From: a virus
Strand: one strand, 5' to 3'
IMG/VR virus record: IMGVR_UViG_3300009597_000023
Span: 1-45,653 of that record
DNA: 45,653 bases
The notes under the pieces were generated by a model. The model was given only the letters and a program-made list of their open reading frames with translations, was not told the origin of the DNA and did no database searches. Position numbers and translations under genes: made by a program. This document shows, in pieces, positions 28,530 to 37,990 of this stretch (within the stretch, counting starts at the first letter, position 1; the number at the start of each line of letters is the position of its first letter).

Positions 28530-31370
28530 CTAGACCGTCGCCGTCGCCGTGACGGCCGACTCGTATGTCGCGGTTGCCGTCACCGTCGGCGAGTAGGTCG
28601 CCGTCGCCTGGATGACGTCAGGCACCATGTGCAGCGCGAGCGGCGCGTGCCCGGTGAGAACGAGCGGGTACGCCTCGATGATCAGTCCGCCGACGAACGG
28701 CAGGATCGCGTCGCCGCCGAGCGTGACCTCGCCGACCGGCACCGCCAGCAGGTAGCTCGTGCCGACCGCCGGCGCGAGGCCGGTGACCGTGACGGCGCCG
28801 AGACTGACGACGATCGCGCACGCGACGACAGGCGCCTGCCCGGTGCACGCGATGCTGCCGACAGGGACCGCGCAGGCGAACGCCAACGAGGGCGCGAGCC
28901 CGGTGCAGGCTAGCGAACCGACTGGCAGGTCCACGCCACGCGCGACGACGGCCGTGGTTCCGGTGAGCGTGACGGTGCCGGCGCCAGGCAGGACGCTGAC
29001 GTTCGGCGAGGACGACGGCGCGTAGCCCGTGACGGCGAGCGCGCCGGTCTGAATGGCGCAGGCGAGCGCGAGCGTCGTCGTCGAGCCAGCGAGCGTGACC
29101 GTGCCGGTCGGGATAGCCTGCGAACTCTCGGTGGACAGCGCCGGGACGCGCCCTGTCAGCGCGATCGCGCCAGCCGGCACCGGAAGGACGGACGACAGGA
29201 CGGTCGCCGTGCCTGTCGCGACGACTGAACCGGCCGGTACAGCGAGCGTCTGGCCGCCAGCCTGAACCGAGACCGTCGGCGCGTAGCCGGTGAACGTGAC
29301 GACACCAGGCGCGTCGCTCGTCGCCTCGAACGAGATTGCGACGTACTGCGGAACGAACGCGATCGCGGCTGCCGGGACGCCGATCTGATGCGACGGGCCG
29401 AAGACGACCGTCGGCGCCGTGCCGGTCAGCGTGACCGCGCCCGCCGGGATCGGCAGCGTCGGCGTCAGCGTGACGGTCGTGCCTGAGACGGCAATGGAAC
29501 CGGCCGGGATCGCCTTCGCGTACGCCAGTACGGGCGCGGTGCCAGTGAGCGTGACCACGCCAGCCGGCGGCGCGATCGTCGTGCCCGATTCCGCGATGAC
29601 CGTCGGCGCGTAGCCGATGAACGTGACCGCGCCCGCAGTCGGCGTGTGGAAGACGACCGCGACGAACTTCCCGTCGAGCGCGATGGCGCCGGCCGGGACC
29701 TCAAGGAGGCGCGAGACCGACACGACCGGCGCGGCACCGGTCAGCGTGACGGCGCCGGTCGGGACGGCCTGCGCGTACGCGAGCACCGGCGCCGTGCCGG
29801 TCAGCGTGACCGCGCCGGTCGGAATTTCGCCGGCCGTGAAGACGAACGGCGCGTGGCCGTTCAGCGTGAGGACGCCACGCTCTGGCCCCTCGAAGGCGGC
29901 ACCGACGCTCAGGCCGGTCAGCGTGGCGGTGCCGACCGGCACGGCGATTGACTGCAGGCCCGCGATCGACGGCGCGTGGCCGGTCAGCGCGACGCCGCCG
30001 ATCGGGACGTCTGCCCTGAAGGCGAGCGCCGGCGTGAGGCCTTGCGCGGACAGCGCGCCCGCAGGCACCGCAACCGACATCGTCGCGGCCGCGACCGGCG
30101 CCAGTTCGGTCAGCGCGATCGCGCCAGCCGGGACGCTGGCCGTGAACGCGAGCGACGAAACCGTGCCCGTTGCGGCGAGCGCGCCTGCCGGCGTGTCGAT
30201 GACCGTAGCGCCGCTAAGGGACGGCGCCAGGCCCGTAAACGTCACGTCGCCGACGGCGACGTCCGACACGAACGCGAGCGGCGTCGCCGTGCCAGTCGCC
30301 GTAACGGCGCCTGCGGGAACGGGCAGGTCATGCGCGAGCGAGGGCGCGAGGCCGGTGCACGTGCCGGCGCCTGCCGGAACCGCGATCTCGAGCACCGCTA
30401 GCGCGGTCGGCGCGTAACCGGTGAGCGCGATCGCGCCAGGTACCGGACCGTCGAAGCCGACGCCAGCGTCGGTTCCGGCCACCACGAACGCGCCGTCAGG
30501 CACCACGATCGTCGTGCCTGACGCCGCCGAGACGGTCGGCGCGTGGCCGGTAATGGCGACGGTGCCGTGGTTCGGGCCGCTGAACGCCGGGCCGATCGAC
30601 AGGCCCGTGACCGCGACCGCGCCGAGCGGCATCGCGAGCAGGACCGGCACGAGCACCGACGCGGCGAGGCCGGTCAGCGTAGCCGCGCCGATCGGCATGT
30701 CCGGCGCCGGGATCTCCTTGACCGCGAACGTGACGATCGCACGGTCGTCCGACGTGCCGGACGAGAAGCCGACCGAGCGGCTGCCCTGCCCGGCCGTGGT
30801 CTCGCGGACAGTCTGGAAGCAGGTCGCGCCGGGATCGGTCGTCGTCCGGCCGGTGCTGCTCGCGCCGGTGGTAGGCGGCGTCTGGTGGCCGAAGTGCGCG
30901 GCCGCGTAGCGCAGGCTGTTCCCGCCCGGCGTCGGCGAGCCGTCGTTGATGGCGATCTCGGCGACCGTTGAGTCGCCGGTCGTCAGGTCGATGCCGTGGA
31001 TGGCCGTGTTGAACCCGGTCGCGGCCGTGAACGTCGTCGAGACGGCCGTCATCGACGTCGCGTTATTCGTGCGGTTGACGACGACGTTGTTCGTGCCCTG
31101 CAGGAGCGTCGGGCCGGTCAGGAAGAACGTGGTGACGACGCCAGGCTCGCCGGTGCCGTCCACGGCCTCGCCGCCGGAGACGGCCGGGACCGTGACGCCG
31201 CCGTAGGTGACGGAGGTAACGATCGACGCGGCGGCGTTCGTCCAGACGGAGACGAGCAGGCCATTGACGCCCGAGGATGCGCCGACGTGGCTCCACGTGA
31301 ACGACGCCTCCGAGGCGGAGACGTTGTTCCCGCTGTGGGCCTTCGTGGTTACGTCATGGGCGACTGCCAC
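28530..31370 (-). CDS. Giant beta-repeat virion protein
   Basis: This 946-residue protein has a GTG start. Residues 1-215 form a beta domain similar to the N-terminus of the gene at 33586. From about residue 220 on there are roughly 33 imperfect repeats of about 20-22 residues with consensus VPAGAVTLTGxAP. The C-terminus ends in TATATY-type repeats. It is probably a long fibre or an extracellular adhesive protein. The nucleotide repeats are diverged, so it is not a recent array. Confidence 0.75.
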   Translation of the reverse strand: MAVAHDVTTKAHSGNNVSASEASFTWSHVGASSGVNGLLVSVWTNAAASIVTSVTYGGVTVPAVSGGEAVDGTGEPGVVTTFFLTGPTLLQGTNNVVVNRTNNATSMTAVSTTFTAATGFNTAIHGIDLTTGDSTVAEIAINDGSPTPGGNSLRYAAAHFGHQTPPTTGASSTGRTTTDPGATCFQTVRETTAGQGSRSVGFSSGTSDDRAIVTFAVKEIPAPDMPIGAATLTGLAASVLVPVLLAMPLGAVAVTGLSIGPAFSGPNHGTVAITGHAPTVSAASGTTIVVPDGAFVVAGTDAGVGFDGPVPGAIALTGYAPTALAVLEIAVPAGAGTCTGLAPSLAHDLPVPAGAVTATGTATPLAFVSDVAVGDVTFTGLAPSLSGATVIDTPAGALAATGTVSSLAFTASVPAGAIALTELAPVAAATMSVAVPAGALSAQGLTPALAFRADVPIGGVALTGHAPSIAGLQSIAVPVGTATLTGLSVGAAFEGPERGVLTLNGHAPFVFTAGEIPTGAVTLTGTAPVLAYAQAVPTGAVTLTGAAPVVSVSRLLEVPAGAIALDGKFVAVVFHTPTAGAVTFIGYAPTVIAESGTTIAPPAGVVTLTGTAPVLAYAKAIPAGSIAVSGTTVTLTPTLPIPAGAVTLTGTAPTVVFGPSHQIGVPAAAIAFVPQYVAISFEATSDAPGVVTFTGYAPTVSVQAGGQTLAVPAGSVVATGTATVLSSVLPVPAGAIALTGRVPALSTESSQAIPTGTVTLAGSTTTLALACAIQTGALAVTGYAPSSSPNVSVLPGAGTVTLTGTTAVVARGVDLPVGSLACTGLAPSLAFACAVPVGSIACTGQAPVVACAIVVSLGAVTVTGLAPAVGTSYLLAVPVGEVTLGGDAILPFVGGLIIEAYPLVLTGHAPLALHMVPDVIQATATYSPTVTATATYESAVTATATV

Positions 31371-31371
31371 T

Positions 31372-31968
31372 TTATGCCTTCTTGATCAGGACCAGCGGCG
31401 ACGTCGAGTAGAACGGGTCTGGAACGTACGGCATCAGGATCGGGGTGTCCGTAATGTTCGAGCCCCAGGCGTAGATCGCACCGGTGAGCGTGCCGTTTCC
31501 GGCGGCGCCGGACGTGGCCGAATAGGCCGGGTAGACGAACGGGCGCACGTGCGTGTCGTCTACGTTAATCACGAGGAACGAGATGCGGAACCATCCGTCG
31601 CCGACCGACTGTGTCGCCGAGGAGACAATGGAGCCAGCAGGCCCAGAGACCGTACCGTCAGTCACGTCGACCCAGATGCCGTTGAAGATGCCGGTCCCGC
31701 CCGTGCATTGCATGCCGATGAACGAGTAGTCGGTAACGCCCGCGTCCTTCAGGTACAGGCTCGTCGTGAACGGGCCGACCGATATCGGACGATACGTGCC
31801 GTAGAGGCTGGCCTCGGCGCCGCCGGTATCGGTCAGTAGGTCGGCGCGCGTCGCGTGCGGGCCTGCGAAGGCCGGAGGCGCGACGGCGTTTGGCGTGACC
31901 ACCATGCCGTCAAACGGAGACCACTCGCCGTGCGAGAGGTTCTCGGTGTTCGTGACTATGTTCGCCAC
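31372..31968 (-). CDS. Carbohydrate-binding-like virion protein
   Basis: This 198-residue protein is beta-rich, with TTSLYLKDAGVTDYSFIGMQ and GWFRISFLVIN, the pattern of jelly-roll/lectin-like domains common in tail fibres. It abuts the repeat protein and the tailspike. The start is GTG. Confidence 0.7.
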   Translation of the reverse strand: MANIVTNTENLSHGEWSPFDGMVVTPNAVAPPAFAGPHATRADLLTDTGGAEASLYGTYRPISVGPFTTSLYLKDAGVTDYSFIGMQCTGGTGIFNGIWVDVTDGTVSGPAGSIVSSATQSVGDGWFRISFLVINVDDTHVRPFVYPAYSATSGAAGNGTLTGAIYAWGSNITDTPILMPYVPDPFYSTSPLVLIKKA

Positions 31969-31974
31969 GGCTCG

Positions 31975-33459
31975 CTAGGTCCCCAACATCAGCACCCAGC
32001 CATCCGTTCCGTCACCGTATCGGTAGTAGACCGGACGCAGGTTCCCGTTCGTGCCGGTGTTGGCTCCGGACAGGATCGTCCCGGCCGTTACGCTGTCGTT
32101 CACGTTCGTGCAGAACATGAAGTAGACGGACGGACGGTCAGGGGCGCCGGTGAGCCACGTGCTGTCCGGGAACTCGGAGAACGGCCGCGCGTCGTGCATG
32201 AGACCGCGCGTGTAGAACTCGCGCGTGTTGATCCAGTTCGTGACGTGATTGGCGGTCGCGTCGAGGCCGGGGTTAAAGATCATCAGCCCCTGCCGCACGT
32301 TCTGCCGCTCGGTCGCGGTCGGACGCTCGCGGTACGGGATGCTCCCGCCGATCCAGCTCACCTCGCCAGTCGACAACGTGTTCGACCCTGAACCGTTGTT
32401 CAGGCCGTCGCCGCCGAACACCATGAGGTTCACGCACCGCATGTGGTCCTCTGCGCTCCCGCTCGCCGCCGTCACCTGGAACGCCGAGTGCGAAGGCCCG
32501 GCCGCGTATGCGTGCGTCCACCCGAAGACCCTGACCTTGTGCGACACCGAGCCGGTAGCCGTCCGCACGCCGCACCTGATAATGCCGTGCTTGTCGATCG
32601 CGTTCGTGCCAGAGGCGAACGTCTCAGACAGCGCAGATACACCGTTAATCTCTGTCGTGACGCCGAAAATGTCGATCTGGTATTCGCTGGCGCTGTCTTC
32701 GCCGTCTAGAAAAATCCAGCCGCCAGAGCCGCTGTCAGCAGTGTAGGTGCAGTGGCCGGTAATCGAGATGCGGTAGGTTCCCGGTCCGCAATAGATGCCG
32801 TACCCGCCGTTTGTGATGTTGTCCTGGCGGCAATCGTGCATCGTGAAGTTCGTCGCGCTGCCGAGAATCTGGACCGCGTCGCCGCTCGTGGCCTGGACGA
32901 TCACCCGGTCCAGTTCGGTGCCTGTATCGCACGACGCTTGTGATCCAGGCGTCGTGTTCCTGAACACAAGCCCGTTCAACGGGCGGTTCGGGGTTGACTG
33001 GTCGACCTTCGCACTGATTAGGATGTTCGACAGCTTGCTCGAGAAGATGCTCGCGATGGATGTCTCGACGGCCATGACCGGCCCGCCGTTGTTCGTCCCC
33101 ATCCACGTCAGCGTCGGCGGGCAGTGAACGCCGGCGCCGTTTCGCCCGCCGAGCCCGATGATCTCCATTCCAGGAGGCACGCTGAGCGTATCGGTAATGA
33201 TATACGTCCGGTTGCCTGGCACGAGCAACGTGCCGGCGCCAGCGGCGACGTCGTCTATGGCGTCCTGGAACGCAGACGTGTCGTTTGTGCCTGATCCAGT
33301 CGAATGGTTCCCGTCTCCGACGACGCCGTATTCGAGTACCGTAGGAGCGCGACTGTAGAGTTCGTCGAAATTCTGCTTCGACTTCCCGAAGGCGGCGAAC
33401 GTCGACTCGGCCGTCGGGTCGCCGACGGACCCGCCGCGGTTGATAACCTGCTTTGCCAT
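31975..33459 (-). CDS. Tailspike with right-handed beta-helix
   Basis: This 494-residue protein has no signal peptide. An N-terminal adaptor (FAAFGKSKQNFDELYSR) leads into LEYGVVGDGNHSTGSGTNDTSAFQDAI and GTLLVPGNRTYIITDTL, the classical start of a pectate-lyase-3-type beta-helix (first part in pieces LEYGVVGDG and NDTSAFQDAI). It is a likely polysaccharide depolymerase or receptor-binding protein. Confidence 0.82.
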   Translation of the reverse strand: MAKQVINRGGSVGDPTAESTFAAFGKSKQNFDELYSRAPTVLEYGVVGDGNHSTGSGTNDTSAFQDAIDDVAAGAGTLLVPGNRTYIITDTLSVPPGMEIIGLGGRNGAGVHCPPTLTWMGTNNGGPVMAVETSIASIFSSKLSNILISAKVDQSTPNRPLNGLVFRNTTPGSQASCDTGTELDRVIVQATSGDAVQILGSATNFTMHDCRQDNITNGGYGIYCGPGTYRISITGHCTYTADSGSGGWIFLDGEDSASEYQIDIFGVTTEINGVSALSETFASGTNAIDKHGIIRCGVRTATGSVSHKVRVFGWTHAYAAGPSHSAFQVTAASGSAEDHMRCVNLMVFGGDGLNNGSGSNTLSTGEVSWIGGSIPYRERPTATERQNVRQGLMIFNPGLDATANHVTNWINTREFYTRGLMHDARPFSEFPDSTWLTGAPDRPSVYFMFCTNVNDSVTAGTILSGANTGTNGNLRPVYYRYGDGTDGWVLMLGT

Positions 33460-33471
33460 GCTGCTGCTGTC

Positions 33472-33573
33472 CTATCCGGCGCTGGCCGGCATGACCGAGC
33501 TGGAGAGTTCGGCCGTGCTCGCCGCGCGCTGAATCGCCGCGTTGCGGTTCGTGATGACGACCTTGCCGGGCAT
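33472..33573 (-). CDS. Very small protein between virion genes
   Basis: This 33-residue ORF starts MPGKVVITNRNAAIQRA behind GGGAGGG. It fits exactly between the genes at 33459 and 33586. It may be a peptide tag or an assembly factor. Confidence 0.55.
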   Translation of the reverse strand: MPGKVVITNRNAAIQRAASTAELSSSVMPASAG

Positions 33574-33585
33574 GCCGCCCTCCCT

Positions 33586-34377
33586 TTACGCCTGCCTGAT
33601 GACGACGCGCGCGTCGTTCGCCATGGTGATGAGTAGTGCGGGCGACGCTCCGGCAAGGTCGGCCGCGCCGAGCGGCGCGCCGATGTCGCGAGCAATGACC
33701 TCGAGCGCGCCGGTCGTCGCGACGGCGCCGAGCGGCATGGCGATCTGCGTGCCGGACGACGCGGCGGTGAAGCTCGCGCCCGCGAGCGTGAACTGGGCGT
33801 TCGCGCTCGTCCAGGTGTGCGTGACCGACGACGCGCCGGCCGCGTAGTCCATGGCGAAGCCGGACTCGGTCGTCACGCGCGTCTGGTTCGAGGTCGGCGC
33901 GGTGCCGCCCTGGTCGTCCATCGCGCAGCTGACGGTCAGGTCGTTCGTCGCGCTCGTGACCACGACCGAGCAAGGCGTCGCGCCTGACGCCGTCGTGCCG
34001 TTCGCGACCGGCGTCGACTGGTTCACGCCGGTCGCGACGACGGCGGAGATCGCGACGTAGGCCGCGCTGGTCGACCACGACGCGGTCGCCTGCTTGTTCG
34101 TGCCCGACGCGGGCGCGACGCCGCTGAACAGCTTCGCGCCGCGCGCCTGGCCGCCGCCCGTGGCCCATAGCGCCGCGCCCGTGATCGCCGAGCACGTCGC
34201 GCCGCTGCACGTCACGGTGAAGCTGTCGCCGGTGATGTCCGTGTAGAACGCCAGGCCCACGATCACCGCCCTGTCCGAGCCGCTGCCGATCGTCCAGCCC
34301 GTCGCGGGCGACGAGACGGTCGTCACGGCGAAGTCGACGCCGCCAGCGGTCGGCGCCGAGTCGTAGGCGACAGCCAT
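33586..34377 (-). CDS. Beta-rich virion protein, short paralog of repeat protein
   Basis: This 263-residue protein begins MAVAYDSAPTAGGVDF and has the same type of N-terminal domain as the 946-residue protein. It carries only about two PxGA..TG repeats near the C-terminus (MPLGAVATTGAL, then APLGAADLAGASP). It probably shares origin and attachment mode with that protein. Confidence 0.7.
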   Translation of the reverse strand: MAVAYDSAPTAGGVDFAVTTVSSPATGWTIGSGSDRAVIVGLAFYTDITGDSFTVTCSGATCSAITGAALWATGGGQARGAKLFSGVAPASGTNKQATASWSTSAAYVAISAVVATGVNQSTPVANGTTASGATPCSVVVTSATNDLTVSCAMDDQGGTAPTSNQTRVTTESGFAMDYAAGASSVTHTWTSANAQFTLAGASFTAASSGTQIAMPLGAVATTGALEVIARDIGAPLGAADLAGASPALLITMANDARVVIRQA

Positions 34378-34790
34378 TACGTCACCTCCAACATGACGCG
34401 AATCGTCGTCGCCTTGCTCAGGGTGACCGACGCGCGCACGAGCCTGCTGGCGTTCCCCACGTCAGGCAAGACCCGTCTCGATCCTGAATACGTCATCGCC
34501 CTGGACTGATCCAACAGCCTCGCGCCCATCGCATCAAAGACCTGCGACGCCGCCGTCTCCTGATCGACCCGAACGACGCCGCCCTTGCCGCAGGCGCCAC
34601 CGAGCGACGACCACGTCGCGCCGTTGTCCAGCGAGATCTCGATCTCCCACCCGATCGTCGCCGTCTCGTCGGTCCACTGGCTGCGGTCGATCCACAGCGA
34701 CACGCTGGAGGCGTCAGCGGCCACGGCCTGCGCCGGCACGTTGAGCGTGCCGCTGCGCGAGGCGAGGGCGAAGGCTTCAATCGTCGCCAT
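34377..34790 (-). CDS. Virion-type beta protein
   Basis: This 137-residue protein starts MATIEAFALASRSGTL. WEIEISLDNGATWSSLG resembles a carbohydrate-binding or fibre domain strand pair. It lies in the tail-fibre operon. Function not certain. Confidence 0.65.
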   Translation of the reverse strand: MATIEAFALASRSGTLNVPAQAVAADASSVSLWIDRSQWTDETATIGWEIEISLDNGATWSSLGGACGKGGVVRVDQETAASQVFDAMGARLLDQSRAMTYSGSRRVLPDVGNASRLVRASVTLSKATTIRVMLEVT

Positions 34791-34792
34791 AT

Positions 34793-36814
34793 TTAGGAAC
34801 CCGGATAGCAGGTGGCGCGGTTGAAGACCTTGTAGCTGTTCCCGCCGTCGTTCGACAGGCTCTCGTAGCAGCGCCGCGCCGGGATCTTCACGACGTGCGA
34901 CCCCACGTTCGTCGGGCAGTCGCCGTCGGCGCATACCACGTCCGGGCCGATCGACGGCCATGCCGGCGTCACCGAACTCAGGACGTTCGTGTAGAAGCCG
35001 GGCCGCGCGGAGAGATACATCGAACTCGGCAGCGCCTGGCTCGCCGGGATGGCGTTCGCGTACTGCGAGATGCCGGTGGGCACCTCTCCAGACGTCCACT
35101 TCGTTCCGGTCTGGTCGTTCGATCCGTTGTCGCTGGTGGAGGTGACGACGTCCCAGTTCCCCCACCGCATCATCACGTCGTCCACCGTAGGGTCGCCGGG
35201 GCCGTCGACGTTGTTGCAGTTGCCGGCCCACCCGAGGCGGTAGATCGTCTCCTGCCCGTTCGGGTCCGCGCTGATGTCGTCGCAGTCCTGCGTGCCCGTC
35301 GTCGACGTGTTCACCTGGTAGGTGTCGTGATACCCGGAGTAGCCGAGTACGTTGCCGACGACGTTGAAGAACCGGTACTGCGCCGAAATGTTCACCGGGA
35401 CCGTCTGATCGGTCTTCGGGTCGAGGTTGTTCGGGTCCTTCCCGTCGATGCGGTTGCGGAACGCCGTCGTGAAGACGCCGGGTCCGTGGATGTTGTCTCC
35501 GGTCCATCCGGGGACGTCGTTGCTCTCCCACAGGATCCAGCTGCTGCCGCTCTCGTGGTGATACATCGCGGCCTGGAACCAGCCTGAGCACCCGCCGCTG
35601 CAGTAGTAGTCGTCGAGCGCGTAGTTGTATCCGGCGACCACGCCCGACGCGCCGGAGAGCACCATCGGCGACGTCTGGTGCTGGAAGATGTTGTTCTCCC
35701 AGAGATGGTTGCCGCCCATCCACGGCTCGAAGCCGTACGACTGCGACGCCGCGTCCTTCGCGCCGTAGAAGTAGGAGTCGCGGATCGTGACGCCGTGCGA
35801 GAGGTACGGGTTGATGTGCGCGTTGTCGGCGTTAAGGCTCCGCACGCCCTTCACCCAGCAGCCGTCGCACATCTGGATCTGGATGCCGTAGGTCGCGTTG
35901 CTGCTCGTGAAGTTCAGGCTCAGGTCCTCGATGCCCATGCCCACCGCCGGTGCGCCGCCGTTCCACCACGCCTCGGGGTCTTGCGCCCCTTGCGCCCAGT
36001 TCGGGTGCAGGACCGACGGCGTGATCGTGACGCACGTCGAGCCGCACCCGCCCTCGTTAATGGCCGTGACCTTGTGGATCTCGCTCTGCCCGCGCTTACT
36101 CGCGCCCGAGCCACGCCCGATGTCAGTGCCCTGCTCCGTGCAGGCCAGGCCGCTACAGATCCAGACCTCAGTGCCAGGATCGGACGAGTTGTCGATCCGG
36201 TCGAGAACGAGCAGCTCCCCGACGCCGAGCCCGGTGACCGACGCTAGCGTGATCTGCGTCGAGCCCTGCGAGAGCCCGCCCGTCCAGTTCGCCGATGTGC
36301 CTGGCGCGTCCTGCGACCATCCGCCGTCAGCGTCGATCATGCACACGGCCGACCCGAGCCCGTTGCAGCTGATCTCCGACGTGCTGGAGAAGTTGAGCAG
36401 CGTGGCGTTCGCGCCCTCGCCGCGCAGGGTCACGTTGTTTTTCCCGGCCCACGTGATGCCGCCCAGGCTGTTGTAGGTGCCGGTCTCGAGCTTCACCGTC
36501 TGCCCGGCCGTGCAGTTCGAGATCGCAGTGTTAATGCTCGCCGCCGTCACGCTCTGGACGAACGTCGAGGCCTGCCCGTCGGTGCCGAGCGTCTGGCAGA
36601 CCGTCTCGCGAGCCGGGATCGCGCCCGCGCCGGCAGCCGACCACGTCGGTTGCGGGAGACTCGTCGACCCGGCCGGCAGCCGCGCGGCGGCGATCGGGTT
36701 AGCGACCTCCTGCGACGGGTTGTCCGGATCATTGCTGTTCCGGATGACGATGCCCTGCCCATAGGCGAGGCACGACAGCGCGACGAGCGCGATGGTGAGC
36801 AGCAGGCGACGCAC
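34793..36814 (-). CDS. Secreted right-handed beta-helix protein
   Basis: This 673-residue protein has a GTG start at 36814. Residues 1-20 form a signal peptide (LLLTIALVALSCLAYGQ). INTAISNCTAGQTVKLETGTYN (in two parts, INTAISNCTAG and QTVKLETGTYN) and NNVTLRGEGANATLLNFSS mark a pectate-lyase-like helix. The last 150 residues form a separate domain with several cysteines. A signal peptide on a protein within a tail operon is unexpected. Confidence 0.78.
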   Translation of the reverse strand: MRRLLLTIALVALSCLAYGQGIVIRNSNDPDNPSQEVANPIAAARLPAGSTSLPQPTWSAAGAGAIPARETVCQTLGTDGQASTFVQSVTAASINTAISNCTAGQTVKLETGTYNSLGGITWAGKNNVTLRGEGANATLLNFSSTSEISCNGLGSAVCMIDADGGWSQDAPGTSANWTGGLSQGSTQITLASVTGLGVGELLVLDRIDNSSDPGTEVWICSGLACTEQGTDIGRGSGASKRGQSEIHKVTAINEGGCGSTCVTITPSVLHPNWAQGAQDPEAWWNGGAPAVGMGIEDLSLNFTSSNATYGIQIQMCDGCWVKGVRSLNADNAHINPYLSHGVTIRDSYFYGAKDAASQSYGFEPWMGGNHLWENNIFQHQTSPMVLSGASGVVAGYNYALDDYYCSGGCSGWFQAAMYHHESGSSWILWESNDVPGWTGDNIHGPGVFTTAFRNRIDGKDPNNLDPKTDQTVPVNISAQYRFFNVVGNVLGYSGYHDTYQVNTSTTGTQDCDDISADPNGQETIYRLGWAGNCNNVDGPGDPTVDDVMMRWGNWDVVTSTSDNGSNDQTGTKWTSGEVPTGISQYANAIPASQALPSSMYLSARPGFYTNVLSSVTPAWPSIGPDVVCADGDCPTNVGSHVVKIPARRCYESLSNDGGNSYKVFNRATCYPGS

Positions 36815-37191
36815 TAGCGGCCCGCCGCTCCGAGGTCCCCCAGGCGCACGTTGACGGACACCGGCGCGCGCGTCACGGTCGGCGGCAGCCCGCCGGACTG
36901 CGGGCCGACGCGGAAGATCGGCGTGTCGACCGTCAACACGGTCAGGATGTCGCCGACCTTCGCCGACACCGACTCGTTGATCGGCAGCCGGACGTCGACG
37001 TTCACGTCCGCCCAGTGCACGGAGACATAGCTCGCCGTGCCGGTGTGCTCGATTGGGACGTGGACGGTCTGCCCGGCCCAGAGCTGGCCGTCGCCGCGGG
37101 CGTAGCAGAGCGTCTCCTGCCAGCCGAGCATGCGGCCGTGATCTGGCGACAGCCGATCGCCCTCCATGACGCGGATGACGAGCTTGTTCAT
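36814..37191 (-). CDS. Hypothetical virion-region protein
   Basis: This 125-residue protein starts MNKLVIRVMEGDRLSPD and overlaps its neighbours at both ends. The beta pattern includes VSVHWADVNVDVRLPI and VGDILTVLTVDTPI. Function unknown. Confidence 0.65.
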   Translation of the reverse strand: MNKLVIRVMEGDRLSPDHGRMLGWQETLCYARGDGQLWAGQTVHVPIEHTGTASYVSVHWADVNVDVRLPINESVSAKVGDILTVLTVDTPIFRVGPQSGGLPPTVTRAPVSVNVRLGDLGAAGR

Positions 37192-37451
37192 ATCAGTCCA
37201 GCCACCTTGTCGCCCGGAGGCGGCACGTAGCGCTCCATTGTGAAGTCGTCGGCGACGGCGAGGCAGCGCTGGTTCTTGTAGTGCTTCGCCGTCAGGCGTA
37301 TCCGGAGATGGTCGAGCAGCAGGCGCACGCCGACCTCCGGGTAGTCGGACGTGACCGGGAGCTTGGTCTTCGCGATGCCGTTGCGGAAACCGCACCGCCG
37401 ACAGCCCCACCGGACGTGGAGCTGCGACGGTCCGGGTATCGTGACGCTCAC
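37188..37451 (-). CDS. Small protein with CxxC
   Basis: This 87-residue protein has a GTG start. WGCRRCGFRNGIAKTKL holds the only cysteine pair; LLLDHLRIRLTAKHYKN is helical. Function unknown. Confidence 0.62.
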   Translation of the reverse strand: MSVTIPGPSQLHVRWGCRRCGFRNGIAKTKLPVTSDYPEVGVRLLLDHLRIRLTAKHYKNQRCLAVADDFTMERYVPPPGDKVAGLI

Positions 37452-37452
37452 A

Positions 37453-37893
37453 TTACGCCATCGTGAAGATGCCCGACGAGTTCATCTGCAGCGTCAGGGT
37501 GTTGCCCGACGAGAGCGTGAACTGCGTCGAGGTGAGCGACGCGCGCACGAGCAGGAACGTGCCGGTCGACGAGTTCCAGATCACCGCGCCCTTGATGTTC
37601 GCAATGTTGCCGGTTGTCGCGGTCCAGAGCGGATCGTCGGCGTCGAACTTGTACTGGCCGGCCGACGCGCCGACGGTCCAGGCCTCGTTCGCGAGGGCCT
37701 TGCCCGACGACGAGTAGCCAGTCGCCTCAGCGACCTCGTTCGTCAGCTCGGAGTAGACGCTGAGCGTCGCGGTCGCGAAGTTCGAGGCTGACGTGTGAAG
37801 CGTGATGCGGAACGCGGTCGACGCGAGGTTCAGTGTCGTGTTGCCGATCTTCTTCTTCGCTTCGTTGTAGAGCTTCCAAGCCTGTGCGGCCAT
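37453..37893 (-). CDS. Conserved phage virion protein
   Basis: This 146-residue protein starts MAAQAWKLYNEAKKKIG behind GGGGAC. It follows a widespread phage pattern: NLASTAFRITLHTSASNF, then TNEVAEATGYSSSGKAL, AVIWNSSTGTFL and FTLSSGNTLTL. It is probably a head decoration or tail-associated structural protein. Confidence 0.75.
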   Translation of the reverse strand: MAAQAWKLYNEAKKKIGNTTLNLASTAFRITLHTSASNFATATLSVYSELTNEVAEATGYSSSGKALANEAWTVGASAGQYKFDADDPLWTATTGNIANIKGAVIWNSSTGTFLLVRASLTSTQFTLSSGNTLTLQMNSSGIFTMA

Positions 37894-37920
37894 TGCGTCC
37901 CCTTTGGCGTCACGGCAGCG

Positions 37921-37935
37921 CGCGCTAGCAGCGCG
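37921..37935 (-). other. Hairpin upstream of virion protein gene
   Basis: A 6-bp stem (CGCGCT/AGCGCG) with a 3-nt loop lies in the 97-nt gap between the DUF115 tail part and the virion gene. There is no T-run. It may separate the two transcription units. Confidence 0.35.
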
Positions 37936-37990
37936 GCGCACGTGCGCGAAGAAGGGTGGAGCGCGTCGCGTGGTTGTTTCCGCCGGAACG

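Noticed and set aside
28152-28913. Rightward open frames throughout the window
   Set aside because: Apart from 18731-18925 they lie opposite genes with recognisable products and have Arg/Asp/Val-rich shadow composition.
28530-31370. The repeat gene as a CRISPR-like or tandem DNA repeat
   Set aside because: The repeats are clear in protein but diverged in DNA, vary in length and stay in frame.
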